A stretch of 34,771 bases of DNA from Lachnospiraceae bacterium (GTDB lineage Bacteria; Bacillota; Clostridia; Lachnospirales; Lachnospiraceae), in assembly GCA_017430085.1 (NCBI GenBank), contig JAFRNR010000012.1, forward strand, positions 1-34,771, written 5' to 3'. Of the stretch, positions 1-8,948 are shown piece after piece; the stretch's first letter is position 1; each line of letters opens with the position of its first letter. The position numbers and the translations under genes were made by a program. The notes beneath the pieces are model-generated. The model saw only the letters and a program-made list of their open reading frames with translations, was not told the origin of the DNA and made no database searches.

Positions 1-1
1 G

Positions 2-1384
<1,383 letters not shown>

Positions 1385-1402
1385 TGCAGGCAGGAGGTTA
1401 AT

Positions 1403-2245
1403 ATGTCGCACTTTATCATTACCGCGGATACCACGTTTGATCTGGCCCCGGAAACGGTGGAAAGATGCCATATCGTCCCCATCGTGAGCTACGTCAGCCT
1501 CGGCGACGAAATGATGGACGATTACCCGGACGTTCGGGCGGAGGATCTGTTTGCCTACGTCGCGAAGACGGGCAAGCTGCCCCAGACGGCCGCCGCCAAC
1601 CCTGCGGATTATGAAGCCATCTTCCGCAAACTGCGCGAGACCGACGACCGCCCGATCATCCACATCGCCAAGAGCAGCGGCATCTCCAGCTGCTACGAAA
1701 ACGCCGTGATCGCCGCGCGCGAAGTGGAGAACGTCTACGTCGTGGACTCCAAAAACGTCTCCGGCGGCAGCGCGCTGACCATTGTGCGGGCTGCGGAAAG
1801 CACGCTCGAAGACCCGGAGGAACTGGTCGCGGACCTGGATGCCTATAAGAAGCGCATCGACTGCAGTTTCATCATCGAAACGCTGGACTTCCTGTACAAG
1901 GGCGGCCGCTGCAGCGGTCTGGCCGCGTTCGGCGCGAACCTCCTGAAGCTCCGTCCGGAAATTATCATGGACGACGGCAAAATGAGCCCCGGCAAGAAAT
2001 ACCGCGGCCCGTACGAAAAATGCGTCCTGTCCTTCATCGACGAAAAACTGGAGAACATCGAGCGGTTCGAGGCGGAGCAGGTGTATATCAACCATACCCT
2101 GCAGGATCCGGCCATGCTGAACCGCATCATCGAGCACATCAAAGCCAAGAATTACTTCAAGAATTTCGTGGTGTATTCCGTGTGCGCGGCAGTGGCGACC
2201 CACTGCGGCCCGAATACGTTCGGGATCATCACGGTGAGGAAATAA
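1403..2245 (+). CDS. DegV family fatty-acid-binding protein
   Basis: 280-residue DegV-fold protein. The family binds a fatty acid between two domains, and in some Firmicutes hands it to the fatty acid kinase FakA as the FakB subunit. The N-terminus has the family TADTTFDL segment, followed by a PxTAAANPADY stretch (the usual position of TSQPS), the I-H-I-A-K-S-S-G-I-S segment and the V-Y-V-V-D-S-K-N-V-S-G-G segment, all typical positions around the lipid head group. The start ATG has a good ribosome site (AGGAGG, about 1391-1396). It sits 18 bases after ftsH and is followed by a clear terminator, so it is the last gene of that operon. No fakA homologue is in the window, so the partner is unknown. 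Family identity is sure; the ligand is not. Confidence 0.92.
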   Translation: MSHFIITADTTFDLAPETVERCHIVPIVSYVSLGDEMMDDYPDVRAEDLFAYVAKTGKLPQTAAANPADYEAIFRKLRETDDRPIIHIAKSSGISSCYENAVIAAREVENVYVVDSKNVSGGSALTIVRAAESTLEDPEELVADLDAYKKRIDCSFIIETLDFLYKGGRCSGLAAFGANLLKLRPEIIMDDGKMSPGKKYRGPYEKCVLSFIDEKLENIERFEAEQVYINHTLQDPAMLNRIIEHIKAKNYFKNFVVYSVCAAVATHCGPNTFGIITVRK

Positions 2246-2267
2246 GACAGGGAATCAGGAATGACGA

Positions 2268-2300
2268 CAGGGGGAGCGGTCTGCGGCTCTCCCTGTTTTT
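2268..2300 (+). terminator. Rho-independent terminator after the ftsH-degV operon
   Basis: A 10-bp stem (CAGGGGGAGC with GCTCTCCCTG, one G-U pair) closes an 8-base loop and is followed directly by five T. It separates the ftsH-degV operon from the sigma factor gene. Confidence 0.85.
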
Positions 2301-2402
2301 ATGCATAGTTTTTTGAGTTTTTTCGGAAAATCCGCCCCGCCCGCGCAACCGGACCCGCCGTTTTTCCGCTGTAGAGGGTGAAGAGGTAAGGAGGCCCCCG
2401 CC

Positions 2403-2963
2403 TTGGATGATGACAAGATCATAGAACTCTATCTGTCCCGGGACGAATCCGCCATCCGCGAAACGGCGGCCAGATACGGCGTGCGCCTGCGGCAGATCGC
2501 GTACGCCATCCTGCAGGACCGCGGGGCGGCGGAGGAGTGCGAAAACGACACGTACCGCGAGGCCTGGGAGCGCATCCCGCCGAACGAGCCGCGCGGCTAT
2601 CTGTTCGAGTACCTGGGACGCATCATCCGGCACCTGGCGATCGACGAGTGCCGGCGCGCCGCCGCGCAGAAGCGCCGGGCCGTTTACTGCGAGCTGACGC
2701 AGGAGATGGCGGAGTGCCTGCCGGGCCCGGAGGACGTGGAGAGCCGCCTGGAAGCGCAGGAGCTTGGGCGGATCCTGTCGGACTTCCTGGCCGGCTGCCC
2801 GCAGGAACAGCGGGCCGTCTTCCTGCGGCGCTACTGGTATTTTGACAGCATCGCGGAGATCGGCCGCCTCTTCGGATACCGCGAGGAAAAGGTAAAAAGC
2901 ATCCTGTTCCGGATGCGGAAAGCGCTGAAAAAGCGGCTGGAGAAAGAAGGGTATACGGTATGA
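2403..2963 (+). CDS. ECF-type RNA polymerase sigma factor
   Basis: 186-residue sigma-70 family protein of the extracytoplasmic function size class. Region 2 spans about residues 15-90 (IAYAILQD...AEECENDTYREAWERIP...YLGRIIRHLAIDECRR). Region 4 spans about 118-180 and includes CPQEQRAVFLRRYWYFDSIAEIGRLFG, a helix-turn-helix for the -35 element, ending RMRKALKKRLEKEG. The start is a TTG at 2403, eight bases after a strong AAGGAGG; no in-frame ATG lies nearby. Its stop overlaps the start of the next gene as ATGA, the usual arrangement of an ECF sigma factor with its membrane anti-sigma factor. That neighbour carries a serpin as its external domain. The target promoters are unknown. GCAACC at 2345-2350 may be part of an autoregulated promoter, but I cannot prove it. 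Confidence 0.93.
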   Translation: MDDDKIIELYLSRDESAIRETAARYGVRLRQIAYAILQDRGAAEECENDTYREAWERIPPNEPRGYLFEYLGRIIRHLAIDECRRAAAQKRRAVYCELTQEMAECLPGPEDVESRLEAQELGRILSDFLAGCPQEQRAVFLRRYWYFDSIAEIGRLFGYREEKVKSILFRMRKALKKRLEKEGYTV

Positions 2964-4444
2964 AGTCGGATGATTTTTTGGACGATATCGTCGGCGGCGC
3001 GGAGGAAAAATGGATCCGCGAAGCCGGAAATATCGATGGGAACGAGATAAAGAGGAAGCGCCGGATCCGGACGTGGAGCCGCGCCGCAGCGGCGGCCGCG
3101 TGCCTGGGGCTGATCGTTTTTGCCGCTTTCCGCCTTCCGGGCGGCCGGGAACCGGCCGGGAACGGCAGCGGGGCGGTCAGCAGTGAAACGGCCGGCAGTG
3201 AAGCGGTCAGCAGCGAGCCGGTCAGCGAGCCGGAGAGCCCCGCGCAGAGCTCCGCCCTTCCGAAGGTACAGGCGTCCGACCTGCTGGAAAACTACACGGC
3301 CAACCCAGTGGAAAAGAAAGAGCCGGACGACGCCTTCATCCGGGCCGGCTATGACTGGGCTGTCCGCCTGTTTCAGGAGACTTACCGGCAGGAACCGTCT
3401 CAGAAGACCCTGCTGGTCTCCCCGCTCTCCGTGGTGACCGCCCTGACCATGACCGCGAACGGCGCCGGCGGGAATACGCTGCAGGAGATGGAGCAGGTGC
3501 TGGGCAGCGGATCGCTGCCGCTGGCAGACCTGAACGCGTACCTGCACACCTATCTGAAGAGCCTGCCTTCCTCGGAACGCGCGAAGTTTTCGTTCGCCAA
3601 CGGCATCTGGTTTAATGACCGTGAGGGGTTCACGGTGGAAGAGCCGTTCCTGCAGCAGAACGCAGACTATTTCGATGCCGCCATCCGCAAAACGGCGTTT
3701 AACGACGCCGCGGTCCGGGAAATCAATCAGTGGATCGACCAGCACACGGACGGCATGATCCCGGAACTGCTGAAAGAACTCAATGACGGCGACAGGATGG
3801 TCCTGGTGAACGCCCTGGCTTTCGATGCGGAATGGTGGGCGCCTTTCAGCGAGGAGAGAGAGAGCCTGCTGCCGTTTACGGGCCTGAACGGAGAAACCGT
3901 GGAAACGCCTGCCATGGGCAGTACGGAATACTGGTACCTGGAAGACGATACCTGCATCGGATTTGAAAAATCCTATATTGGTGACACCTACCGCTTTGTG
4001 GCGCTGCTGCCGAAGGATGAGGAGGACTTCGCGGGTTTCATCGACAGCCTGACCGGGGAAAAACTGGCCGCGCTCCGAAACAGTGCGGCGCAGGAGATGA
4101 CGTTGGTTACCCTGCCGAAATTCAGTTATGATTATGCGGTCAGCCTGCCGGAAGTGTTGAAAACGATGGGCCTGCGGGACGCGTTCGATGCGGCCCGGGC
4201 GGACTTCTCCGGGATCAGCCGCTCGGAACAGCTGTTTATCAGCGCGGTCCTGCACAAAACGCATATCGACCTGGATTCCGCGGGCACGCGGGCTGCGGCG
4301 GTGACGGCCGTGATGGTGAATCTCGGCGGGTACTACGGAGACATGCATGAAGTCTGCCTGGACCGGCCGTTCATCTACATGATCGTGGATACGGCGGCGG
4401 GCCTGCCTGTGTTTATCGGGACGGTGACCGGGTTTTCGGAGTAA
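2960..4444 (+). CDS. Membrane-anchored serpin with anti-sigma-like N-terminus
   Basis: 494 residues in three parts. Residues 1-40 form a short charged cytosolic segment (SDDFLDDIVGGAEEKWIREA, then a KRKRRIR stretch). It resembles the N-termini of many clostridial anti-sigma factors encoded after ECF sigma genes. Residues about 42-58 are one hydrophobic span, and no lipobox Cys is present. After a Ser/Glu/Pro linker (about 60-100), residues about 122-494 are a full serpin: SPLSVVTAL near 154, the strand and shutter segments (NGIWF, DAEWW, LPKFSYDY), and a C-terminal reactive-centre region with the hinge GTRAAAVTAV at about 442-451 and LDRPFIYMI near 467. A small-residue hinge is the mark of inhibitory serpins. 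ATGA overlap with the sigma gene argues for translational coupling. Serpin identity is certain; the anti-sigma role is inferred from layout and N-terminal form. Confidence 0.88.
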   Translation: MKSDDFLDDIVGGAEEKWIREAGNIDGNEIKRKRRIRTWSRAAAAAACLGLIVFAAFRLPGGREPAGNGSGAVSSETAGSEAVSSEPVSEPESPAQSSALPKVQASDLLENYTANPVEKKEPDDAFIRAGYDWAVRLFQETYRQEPSQKTLLVSPLSVVTALTMTANGAGGNTLQEMEQVLGSGSLPLADLNAYLHTYLKSLPSSERAKFSFANGIWFNDREGFTVEEPFLQQNADYFDAAIRKTAFNDAAVREINQWIDQHTDGMIPELLKELNDGDRMVLVNALAFDAEWWAPFSEERESLLPFTGLNGETVETPAMGSTEYWYLEDDTCIGFEKSYIGDTYRFVALLPKDEEDFAGFIDSLTGEKLAALRNSAAQEMTLVTLPKFSYDYAVSLPEVLKTMGLRDAFDAARADFSGISRSEQLFISAVLHKTHIDLDSAGTRAAAVTAVMVNLGGYYGDMHEVCLDRPFIYMIVDTAAGLPVFIGTVTGFSE

Positions 4445-4540
4445 AAAAACAGGGGACGGCACTTTGTAAGGAAGAAAAAGGAAAGTGGTGCAATATGTTA
4501 TTTCTCGGAACTGGTCACTCCGGATAATGAAAAACATTTC

Positions 4541-4569
4541 TTGACTCCATGAAAATAGAAGAATAATAT
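4541..4569 (+). promoter_or_regulatory. Sigma-A promoter of the secreted-protein gene
   Basis: TTGACT and TAATAT separated by exactly 17 bases, in an A+T-rich stretch. The predicted transcript start is about 40 bases before the ATG at 4618. The preceding stretch (4445-4540) holds an eroded piece (CAGGGGACGG near 4450) of the palindrome family seen elsewhere in the window and no gene. Confidence 0.8.
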
Positions 4570-4617
4570 TAATGCAGCAGGTTAAGCATAATGTCAGGAA
4601 AAAGGAGGTGTAACCGT

Positions 4618-5466
4618 ATGAAAACTTATCGAATTGCGTTAATTGCCCTTTTGTCTGTAATCTTATGCGGAACTGTTTGTGTTAAAGCAGCCTCGGAAGC
4701 AACAGAAGATTACAGGGCACAACTGGCAGAAGAGTATTCTGAAACAGAACAGCCTCTGCAGAAATCGGTCCGGGATTTTCTTAAATTATGGGGCAGCACA
4801 CCGGAAGATGGTATCCAGACTGCCTATCCTGACAGAAGTTACATCATTAGAACCCCGGAAAAAGGGTATTATCTGGCAACGAAAATATTTGATGACCGGG
4901 GCTTTTCCGGGCTGAAGGAGAATAATCCAAGATTATTCTGGATCGTGCCTTTTCAGGCGGAAGTGGCGCAGACCGGTATGATGGAGGGGATAAAAACGGA
5001 GAACGGCTGGGACTGGATCGGGATTTCTTTCTTCCCTTATTCTGTATTATCCCTGTCGGATGTTCTGGATCGTGTGGATGAAAGCGGACTTCGCGAAAAA
5101 GTCACCGAGGTCAATATGTATTATGATCAGCTTTACGCGGTATACTACGCGGTCATCCGGGCCGGAGAGAAAGAATACCTCATGCCCTGCGACGACAGAT
5201 GGAGCGAAGCCGGCATCCTTCAGGGTGAGCTCTATGAATGGGAAGAATTTGTCATCCTCATGGACAGCTTTTACGATGAAAAAGCGGATCACGAGATGAG
5301 GAAAGAAGGGGCCGAGACGGGTGCTATCTATGGATCCGGCGAAATCGTGAAGCGGGCCGGAACTCAGCCGGCCATGGCATACAGAATCATCGGGGAGAGA
5401 ATCAAAAATGCCGTGGAGATCATTCGGCAGTCCATGCTTGCTTTTCTGGCCGGTTTAAACAGCTAA
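4618..5466 (+). CDS. Secreted protein of unknown function
   Basis: I do not recognise a family. The 282-residue product starts with a clear signal peptide (MKTYRIALIALLSVILC..., likely cut after VKA near residue 26). The mature part is an acidic, aromatic-rich alpha/beta-looking chain without a lipobox or further membrane spans. An ATG 27 bases upstream is in frame, but the chosen start has an ideal AAAGGAGG at 4601-4608. The gene has its own strong promoter. It is visibly richer in A+T, especially over the first 500 bases, and uses codons such as TTA, ATT and AAA more than its neighbours, which may point to a different origin. It lies between the sigma/serpin pair and the serpin lipoproteins, and converges on the 2-hydroxyacid dehydrogenase gene. 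Confidence 0.75.
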   Translation: MKTYRIALIALLSVILCGTVCVKAASEATEDYRAQLAEEYSETEQPLQKSVRDFLKLWGSTPEDGIQTAYPDRSYIIRTPEKGYYLATKIFDDRGFSGLKENNPRLFWIVPFQAEVAQTGMMEGIKTENGWDWIGISFFPYSVLSLSDVLDRVDESGLREKVTEVNMYYDQLYAVYYAVIRAGEKEYLMPCDDRWSEAGILQGELYEWEEFVILMDSFYDEKADHEMRKEGAETGAIYGSGEIVKRAGTQPAMAYRIIGERIKNAVEIIRQSMLAFLAGLNS

Positions 5467-5531
5467 ATCCTGATATCTTTGACGCAGCAGGGCAACTTGG
5501 GAACGGTCCTGTGTAATCACCTGTTATCGCA

Positions 5532-5586
5532 GGGGCGGCCATCGGCCGCCCTGTTCTGTCTTCGTGAGGCGGCCGATGGCCGCCCC
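5532..5586. repeat. Perfect 19-bp inverted repeat between convergent genes
   Basis: Arms 5532-5550 and 5568-5586 are exact reverse complements around a 17-base loop, and each arm is itself an interrupted palindrome (GGCGGCC-AT-CGGCCGCC). It sits between two convergent genes (ends 5466 and 5599) and could act as a bidirectional terminator. The GGGCGGCC core recurs at other intergenic sites in the window. Confidence 0.8.
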
Positions 5587-5598
5587 AAAATTATATTG

Positions 5599-6501
5599 TT
5601 ATCCTTGGAATGCTTTCAGATTTCCGATCACCACCTGCATCATCCGCTCGTGGTCATGATCCCCCACAAAACTGTTATGCGGGGAGAGCAGGACGTTTTC
5701 CAGCGTCCACAGCGGGCTTTCGGGCGCCAGCGGCTCGGTCTCGTAGACGTCCAGCGCGGCGCCGGCGAGGGGGCCTTCCTGCAGGGCGCGGAGCAGGGCG
5801 GGCTCGTCGATCAGGCCGCCGCGGGCCGCGTTGATCAGGTAGCTGCCGGGCTTCATGGACTGCAGGGCCGCGTCGTCCAGGATATGGTGCGTCTGCGGCG
5901 AATGCGCCAGGGCGAGGATCAGGATGTCCGCCTGCGGGAGCAGTTCCGGGAATTTGTCCAGCGTGCAGAATTCATCCACGTTGGCGTCCTCCTTCAGGCT
6001 GCGGTTGACCACGGTAAGGCGCGCACCGAAGGGTTTCAGGCGCTTCGCGATCTCGCGGCCGTAGGCACCGAAGCCGGTCAGCAGGACGTTCTTGCCCGTC
6101 AGTTCCTGCCATTTCCAGTCCTTTTTGTGGCGCGCCGCCAGCTGGTTGCGGAAGCCCTGCGGGACGTGCTTTAAGAGCTCCAGAATCCGCATGATCGTCC
6201 ATTCCGCCATGGCCGGGCTGTACACGCCGTCCGCATTGTGCACGGTGATGCCGCGCGCGCAGACCCAGTCCATGGGCACGCGGTCGTAGCCGGCGCTGGT
6301 GATCTGGAGGTAGCGGAGGTTCGTGAAACCCTCGTGGGTCGTGTAGTGGAAGAGGCTGTTGCAGACCGCGCCGTCGAACCGCTCAGGATCCTCCACCGGG
6401 ACGCGCTCGTCCGGATGCAGTACGATCTCGTGCCCCAGCGCGGCCAGGGCTTCCAGGTCCTTTTCGGTGGCTCCGAGCGAGCCGGTGACCAGTAATTTCA
6501 T
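5599..6501 (-). CDS. D-isomer-specific 2-hydroxyacid dehydrogenase family protein
   Basis: 300-residue NAD(P)-dependent oxidoreductase of the D-2-hydroxyacid dehydrogenase superfamily, interconverting a 2-keto acid and a D-2-hydroxy acid in the cytosol. The dinucleotide motif GFGAYG is at 143-148. The catalytic set is present: Arg227 in NAARGG, Glu256 in DVYETEP and His275 in LLSPHN. It is slightly shorter than the roughly 310-340 residues of many relatives. The ATG is preceded by AAAGGA on the minus strand. It lies 83 bases downstream of the PIG-L gene on the same strand, so the two may share a transcript. The substrate cannot be told from the sequence; phosphoglycerate, lactate and glyoxylate-type enzymes share these motifs. 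Confidence 0.9.
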   Translation of the reverse strand: MKLLVTGSLGATEKDLEALAALGHEIVLHPDERVPVEDPERFDGAVCNSLFHYTTHEGFTNLRYLQITSAGYDRVPMDWVCARGITVHNADGVYSPAMAEWTIMRILELLKHVPQGFRNQLAARHKKDWKWQELTGKNVLLTGFGAYGREIAKRLKPFGARLTVVNRSLKEDANVDEFCTLDKFPELLPQADILILALAHSPQTHHILDDAALQSMKPGSYLINAARGGLIDEPALLRALQEGPLAGAALDVYETEPLAPESPLWTLENVLLSPHNSFVGDHDHERMMQVVIGNLKAFQG

Positions 6502-6517
6502 GATGATTCCTTTCTGA

Positions 6518-6578
6518 ATGCCGGACCGCCTGCTGCGGCCTTGCCTTTATTTCCCATGCCGGGCCGCCTGACGCGGCC
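6518..6578. repeat. Two imperfect 23-base direct repeats, each hairpin-forming
   Basis: Units at 6518-6540 and 6556-6578 match at 20 of 23 positions (ATGCCGG-R-CCGCCTG...CGGCC) and start 38 bases apart. Each can fold; the second as GGGCCGC-CTGAC-GCGGCCC. They fill the gap between the PIG-L gene and the downstream dehydrogenase gene and may trim or stabilise that minus-strand mRNA. Confidence 0.6.
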
Positions 6579-6584
6579 CGCGCC

Positions 6585-7355
6585 TTATTCTCCGAATTCC
6601 GCCAGCACGTGCCCCTGCGTCTGCCCCAGCACACGGAACCCTTCCGCCCGCCGGTGCCCGGACCGCAGGCCGCAGAAGCCGGCGCGCAGTTTCAGGTACG
6701 TCTGAATGTCCTTCCAGGCGCCGGAACCCGCCGGGAACTGGGTCTGGTGCACGGCCAGCGACTTTTTCTGCAGGCCGGTAAAACCGAAGGTATCCACGAA
6801 CCGGTTCGGCCGCGCGGTCATGTAAAACGCGACGGCTTCGACCGGCGCCGCAGCCGCGCCGTACCGCTCCATGATCCCTTGATTGTACGCGAAACACGCG
6901 ATCTGCCCGGCGGCGCGCCCGACCCGCAGGTGGTCCGGATGCGTCTCGTTGATGGGAGCCGGATCCGGCGCGAAAATGACCTGCGGCTGAAAGTCCGCCG
7001 TCATCTCGGCGAGGCCGCAGACCAGTTCCTGCTCCTCATAAAACCCGCCGTCGGACAGGTCCAGGAAGCGCACGTCCTTTACGCCCAGGACCGCCGCACT
7101 TTCGATCGCCTCCCGGTGCCGCCGCGTCGCCAGTTCGTCCGGCGCGACCGGCTCGGTCAGGTTTTCCACCCCGTACCGCCCGTCGGTCACGATCAGGAAG
7201 CAGACGGCCTTCCCCGCCGCGGCCAGTTTCGCCGCCGTAGCGCCCGCGCCGATCTCGATATCGTCCGGGTGCGGCCCGACGAAGAGAAAGCGCTCGAACG
7301 CCTCCGGCTTCGGCGCCGGTACGGCGCATTTTATCAGTTGATCCAAAGGAAACAT
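6585..7355 (-). CDS. PIG-L / LmbE family deacetylase
   Basis: 256-residue zinc-dependent N-deacetylase family protein. The hallmark HPDD is at residues 29-32 (FVGPHPDDIEIG) and the second metal motif THPDHLRVG has His139 and His142, so the zinc site looks intact. Relatives remove an acetyl group from GlcNAc-type sugars in small thiols, lipids or antibiotics. The C-terminal part (LAVHQTQFPAGSGAWKD) is the usual family end region. The start ATG follows an AGGAAAGG-type site and a sigma-A promoter lies upstream on the minus strand. No bacillithiol or mycothiol ligase is nearby, so the substrate is open. It transcribes away from the serpin lipoprotein genes. Confidence 0.9.
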   Translation of the reverse strand: MFPLDQLIKCAVPAPKPEAFERFLFVGPHPDDIEIGAGATAAKLAAAGKAVCFLIVTDGRYGVENLTEPVAPDELATRRHREAIESAAVLGVKDVRFLDLSDGGFYEEQELVCGLAEMTADFQPQVIFAPDPAPINETHPDHLRVGRAAGQIACFAYNQGIMERYGAAAAPVEAVAFYMTARPNRFVDTFGFTGLQKKSLAVHQTQFPAGSGAWKDIQTYLKLRAGFCGLRSGHRRAEGFRVLGQTQGHVLAEFGE

Positions 7356-7406
7356 GGAGTTGTCCTTTCCTCCCGCTGCCCGGGACTCACGCTGTTTTCC
7401 GCTGTT

Positions 7407-7435
7407 ATTTTATCAAATCCGGGCCTCGCGCACAA
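7407..7435 (-). promoter_or_regulatory. Sigma-A promoter of the PIG-L gene
   Basis: On the minus strand, TTGTGC (7435-7430) and TAAAAT (7412-7407) are separated by 17 bases, about 50 bases before the ATG at 7355. Confidence 0.65.
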
Positions 7436-7482
7436 GCCCCGCATTTGCCGGAAACAGGCGGCTTTGTGATTCAAAAAAAAAT

Positions 7483-7514
7483 TTGCAACATTTTCCCCCG
7501 GTATCGTGTATTAT
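7483..7514 (+). promoter_or_regulatory. Possible promoter of the serpin lipoprotein genes
   Basis: TTGCAA (7483-7488) and TATTAT (7509-7514) stand upstream of the first serpin lipoprotein gene after a run of A. The 20-base gap is too long for a standard sigma-A promoter. A GCAAC element also occurs before the ECF sigma gene (2345-2350), so this may be read by another sigma factor. Weak evidence only. Confidence 0.35.
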
Positions 7515-7582
7515 GGGTAAAGAAAGCAAATCGGAAAATCTGACAAAGGAACCGTCCCCCTGTCAGAAAAAGGAGGTACATT

Positions 7583-8932
7583 ATGAACGCTATGAAGAAA
7601 ATGACTGCGCTGCTGCTGGCGGCGGCGATGATGCTGGGGCTGGCTGCGTGCGGAGCGAATACGCAGCAGCCGACGGGCGCGACCCCGTCCGCGACGGAGA
7701 CGCCGACGAACGCCCCTACGGAAGCCCCCACCCAGGGAACCCTTCCCAAAGCGCAGGCTGCCGACCTGTTGGAAGGTTATACCGCGCGCCCGGTGGAGGA
7801 TAAACAGGCGGACGACGCCTTCATCAAAGCAAGTTATGAATGGGCCGCCGGGCTTTTCAAGCAGGTCTACCGCACGGAAACGGAGCAGAAGACCCTGCTG
7901 GTCTCCCCGCTGTCCGTCGTGACCGCCCTGGCCATGACCGCGAACGGCGCCGGCGGCAATACGCTGAAGGAGATGGAGCAGGTCCTGGGCAGCGGTTCCC
8001 TGAGCATGGACGACCTGAATGCCTATCTGCACACCTATCTGAACAGCCTGCCGTCCTCGGAACGCGCGAAATTCAGTTTCGCCAACGCGATCTGGTTCAA
8101 AGATATGGAAACCTTCCGCGTGAAGGAAGACTTCCTGCAGAAGGATACGGACTATTACGACGCCGCCATCCGCAAGGCGCCGTTTGACGAATCCACGGTC
8201 CGCGAGATCAACCAGTGGGTCGACCAGCATACGGACGGCATGATCCCCAAGCTGCTGGAACAGCTGAGCGAGGGCGACCGGATGATCCTGATCAACGCTC
8301 TGGTCTTCGACGCCAAATGGGCGGTCCCGTTCGTGGAATCGGGAGAAGACTTCAAACAGCCCTTTACCGGTCTGGACGGCAAAAAATCGAGCGCCAGCAT
8401 GATGTTCGGAGAAGAGTACAGCTATCTGGAAGACGATACCTGCACCGGGTTCACCAAATCCTACGCGAACGACACCTACCGCTTCGTGGCGCTGCTGCCG
8501 AAGGATGGTAAGGATTTCGAAGGATTCATCGACGGCCTGACCGGCGAGCAGCTGGCCGCGCTCTTAAGTAATGACGCCGAGGAGCGGACCATCATCATGG
8601 TGCCGAAATTCAGTTATGATTACGAAGTCAGCCTGCCGGAAGCGCTGAGCGCGATGGGCATGCGCGACTGCTTTGATCCGTACAGCGCGGATTTCTCCGG
8701 GATCAGTGATACCTCGCTGTACATCAGCGACGTGCTGCACAAGACCCACATCGACCTGGACTCCGAGGGCACCCGGGCCGCCGCGGTGACCGCCGTCATG
8801 ATGGCGGAATCCGCCATGCCGATGGAACCGCCTCACGAAGTATATCTGGACCGTCCGTTCGTCTACATGATTGTGGAAACGTCGACGGGCCTGCCCGTGT
8901 TCATGGGGACCGTGACCGGGTTCGGTGAATAA
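7583..8932 (+). CDS. Serpin lipoprotein (first tandem copy)
   Basis: 449-residue surface lipoprotein and predicted serine/cysteine protease inhibitor. The signal peptide ends in the lipobox GLAAC with Cys23 as lipidation site, followed by a Thr/Pro/Ala linker to about residue 55. The serpin fold occupies about 75-449, with SPLSVVTALAMTANGAGG, the shutter and beta-sheet segments, and the hinge GTRAAAVTAV from about 396. The exposed loop after the hinge (MMAESAMPMEPPHEV) is unlike the loops of the two sister serpins, while the scaffold is nearly the same. Small residues in the hinge favour true inhibition. The ATG at 7583 follows AAAAAGGAGG; Met4 is an alternative start. The next serpin gene begins 16 bases after its stop, so they form one operon. 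Confidence 0.93.
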   Translation: MNAMKKMTALLLAAAMMLGLAACGANTQQPTGATPSATETPTNAPTEAPTQGTLPKAQAADLLEGYTARPVEDKQADDAFIKASYEWAAGLFKQVYRTETEQKTLLVSPLSVVTALAMTANGAGGNTLKEMEQVLGSGSLSMDDLNAYLHTYLNSLPSSERAKFSFANAIWFKDMETFRVKEDFLQKDTDYYDAAIRKAPFDESTVREINQWVDQHTDGMIPKLLEQLSEGDRMILINALVFDAKWAVPFVESGEDFKQPFTGLDGKKSSASMMFGEEYSYLEDDTCTGFTKSYANDTYRFVALLPKDGKDFEGFIDGLTGEQLAALLSNDAEERTIIMVPKFSYDYEVSLPEALSAMGMRDCFDPYSADFSGISDTSLYISDVLHKTHIDLDSEGTRAAAVTAVMMAESAMPMEPPHEVYLDRPFVYMIVETSTGLPVFMGTVTGFGE

Positions 8933-8948
8933 AGACAGGAGAAATATC

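Noticed and set aside
2960-3140. Lipoprotein signal peptide on the first serpin
   Set aside because: No Cys follows an L-x-A/G pattern; the only Cys (position 48) lies inside the hydrophobic span, so a transmembrane anchor is more likely.
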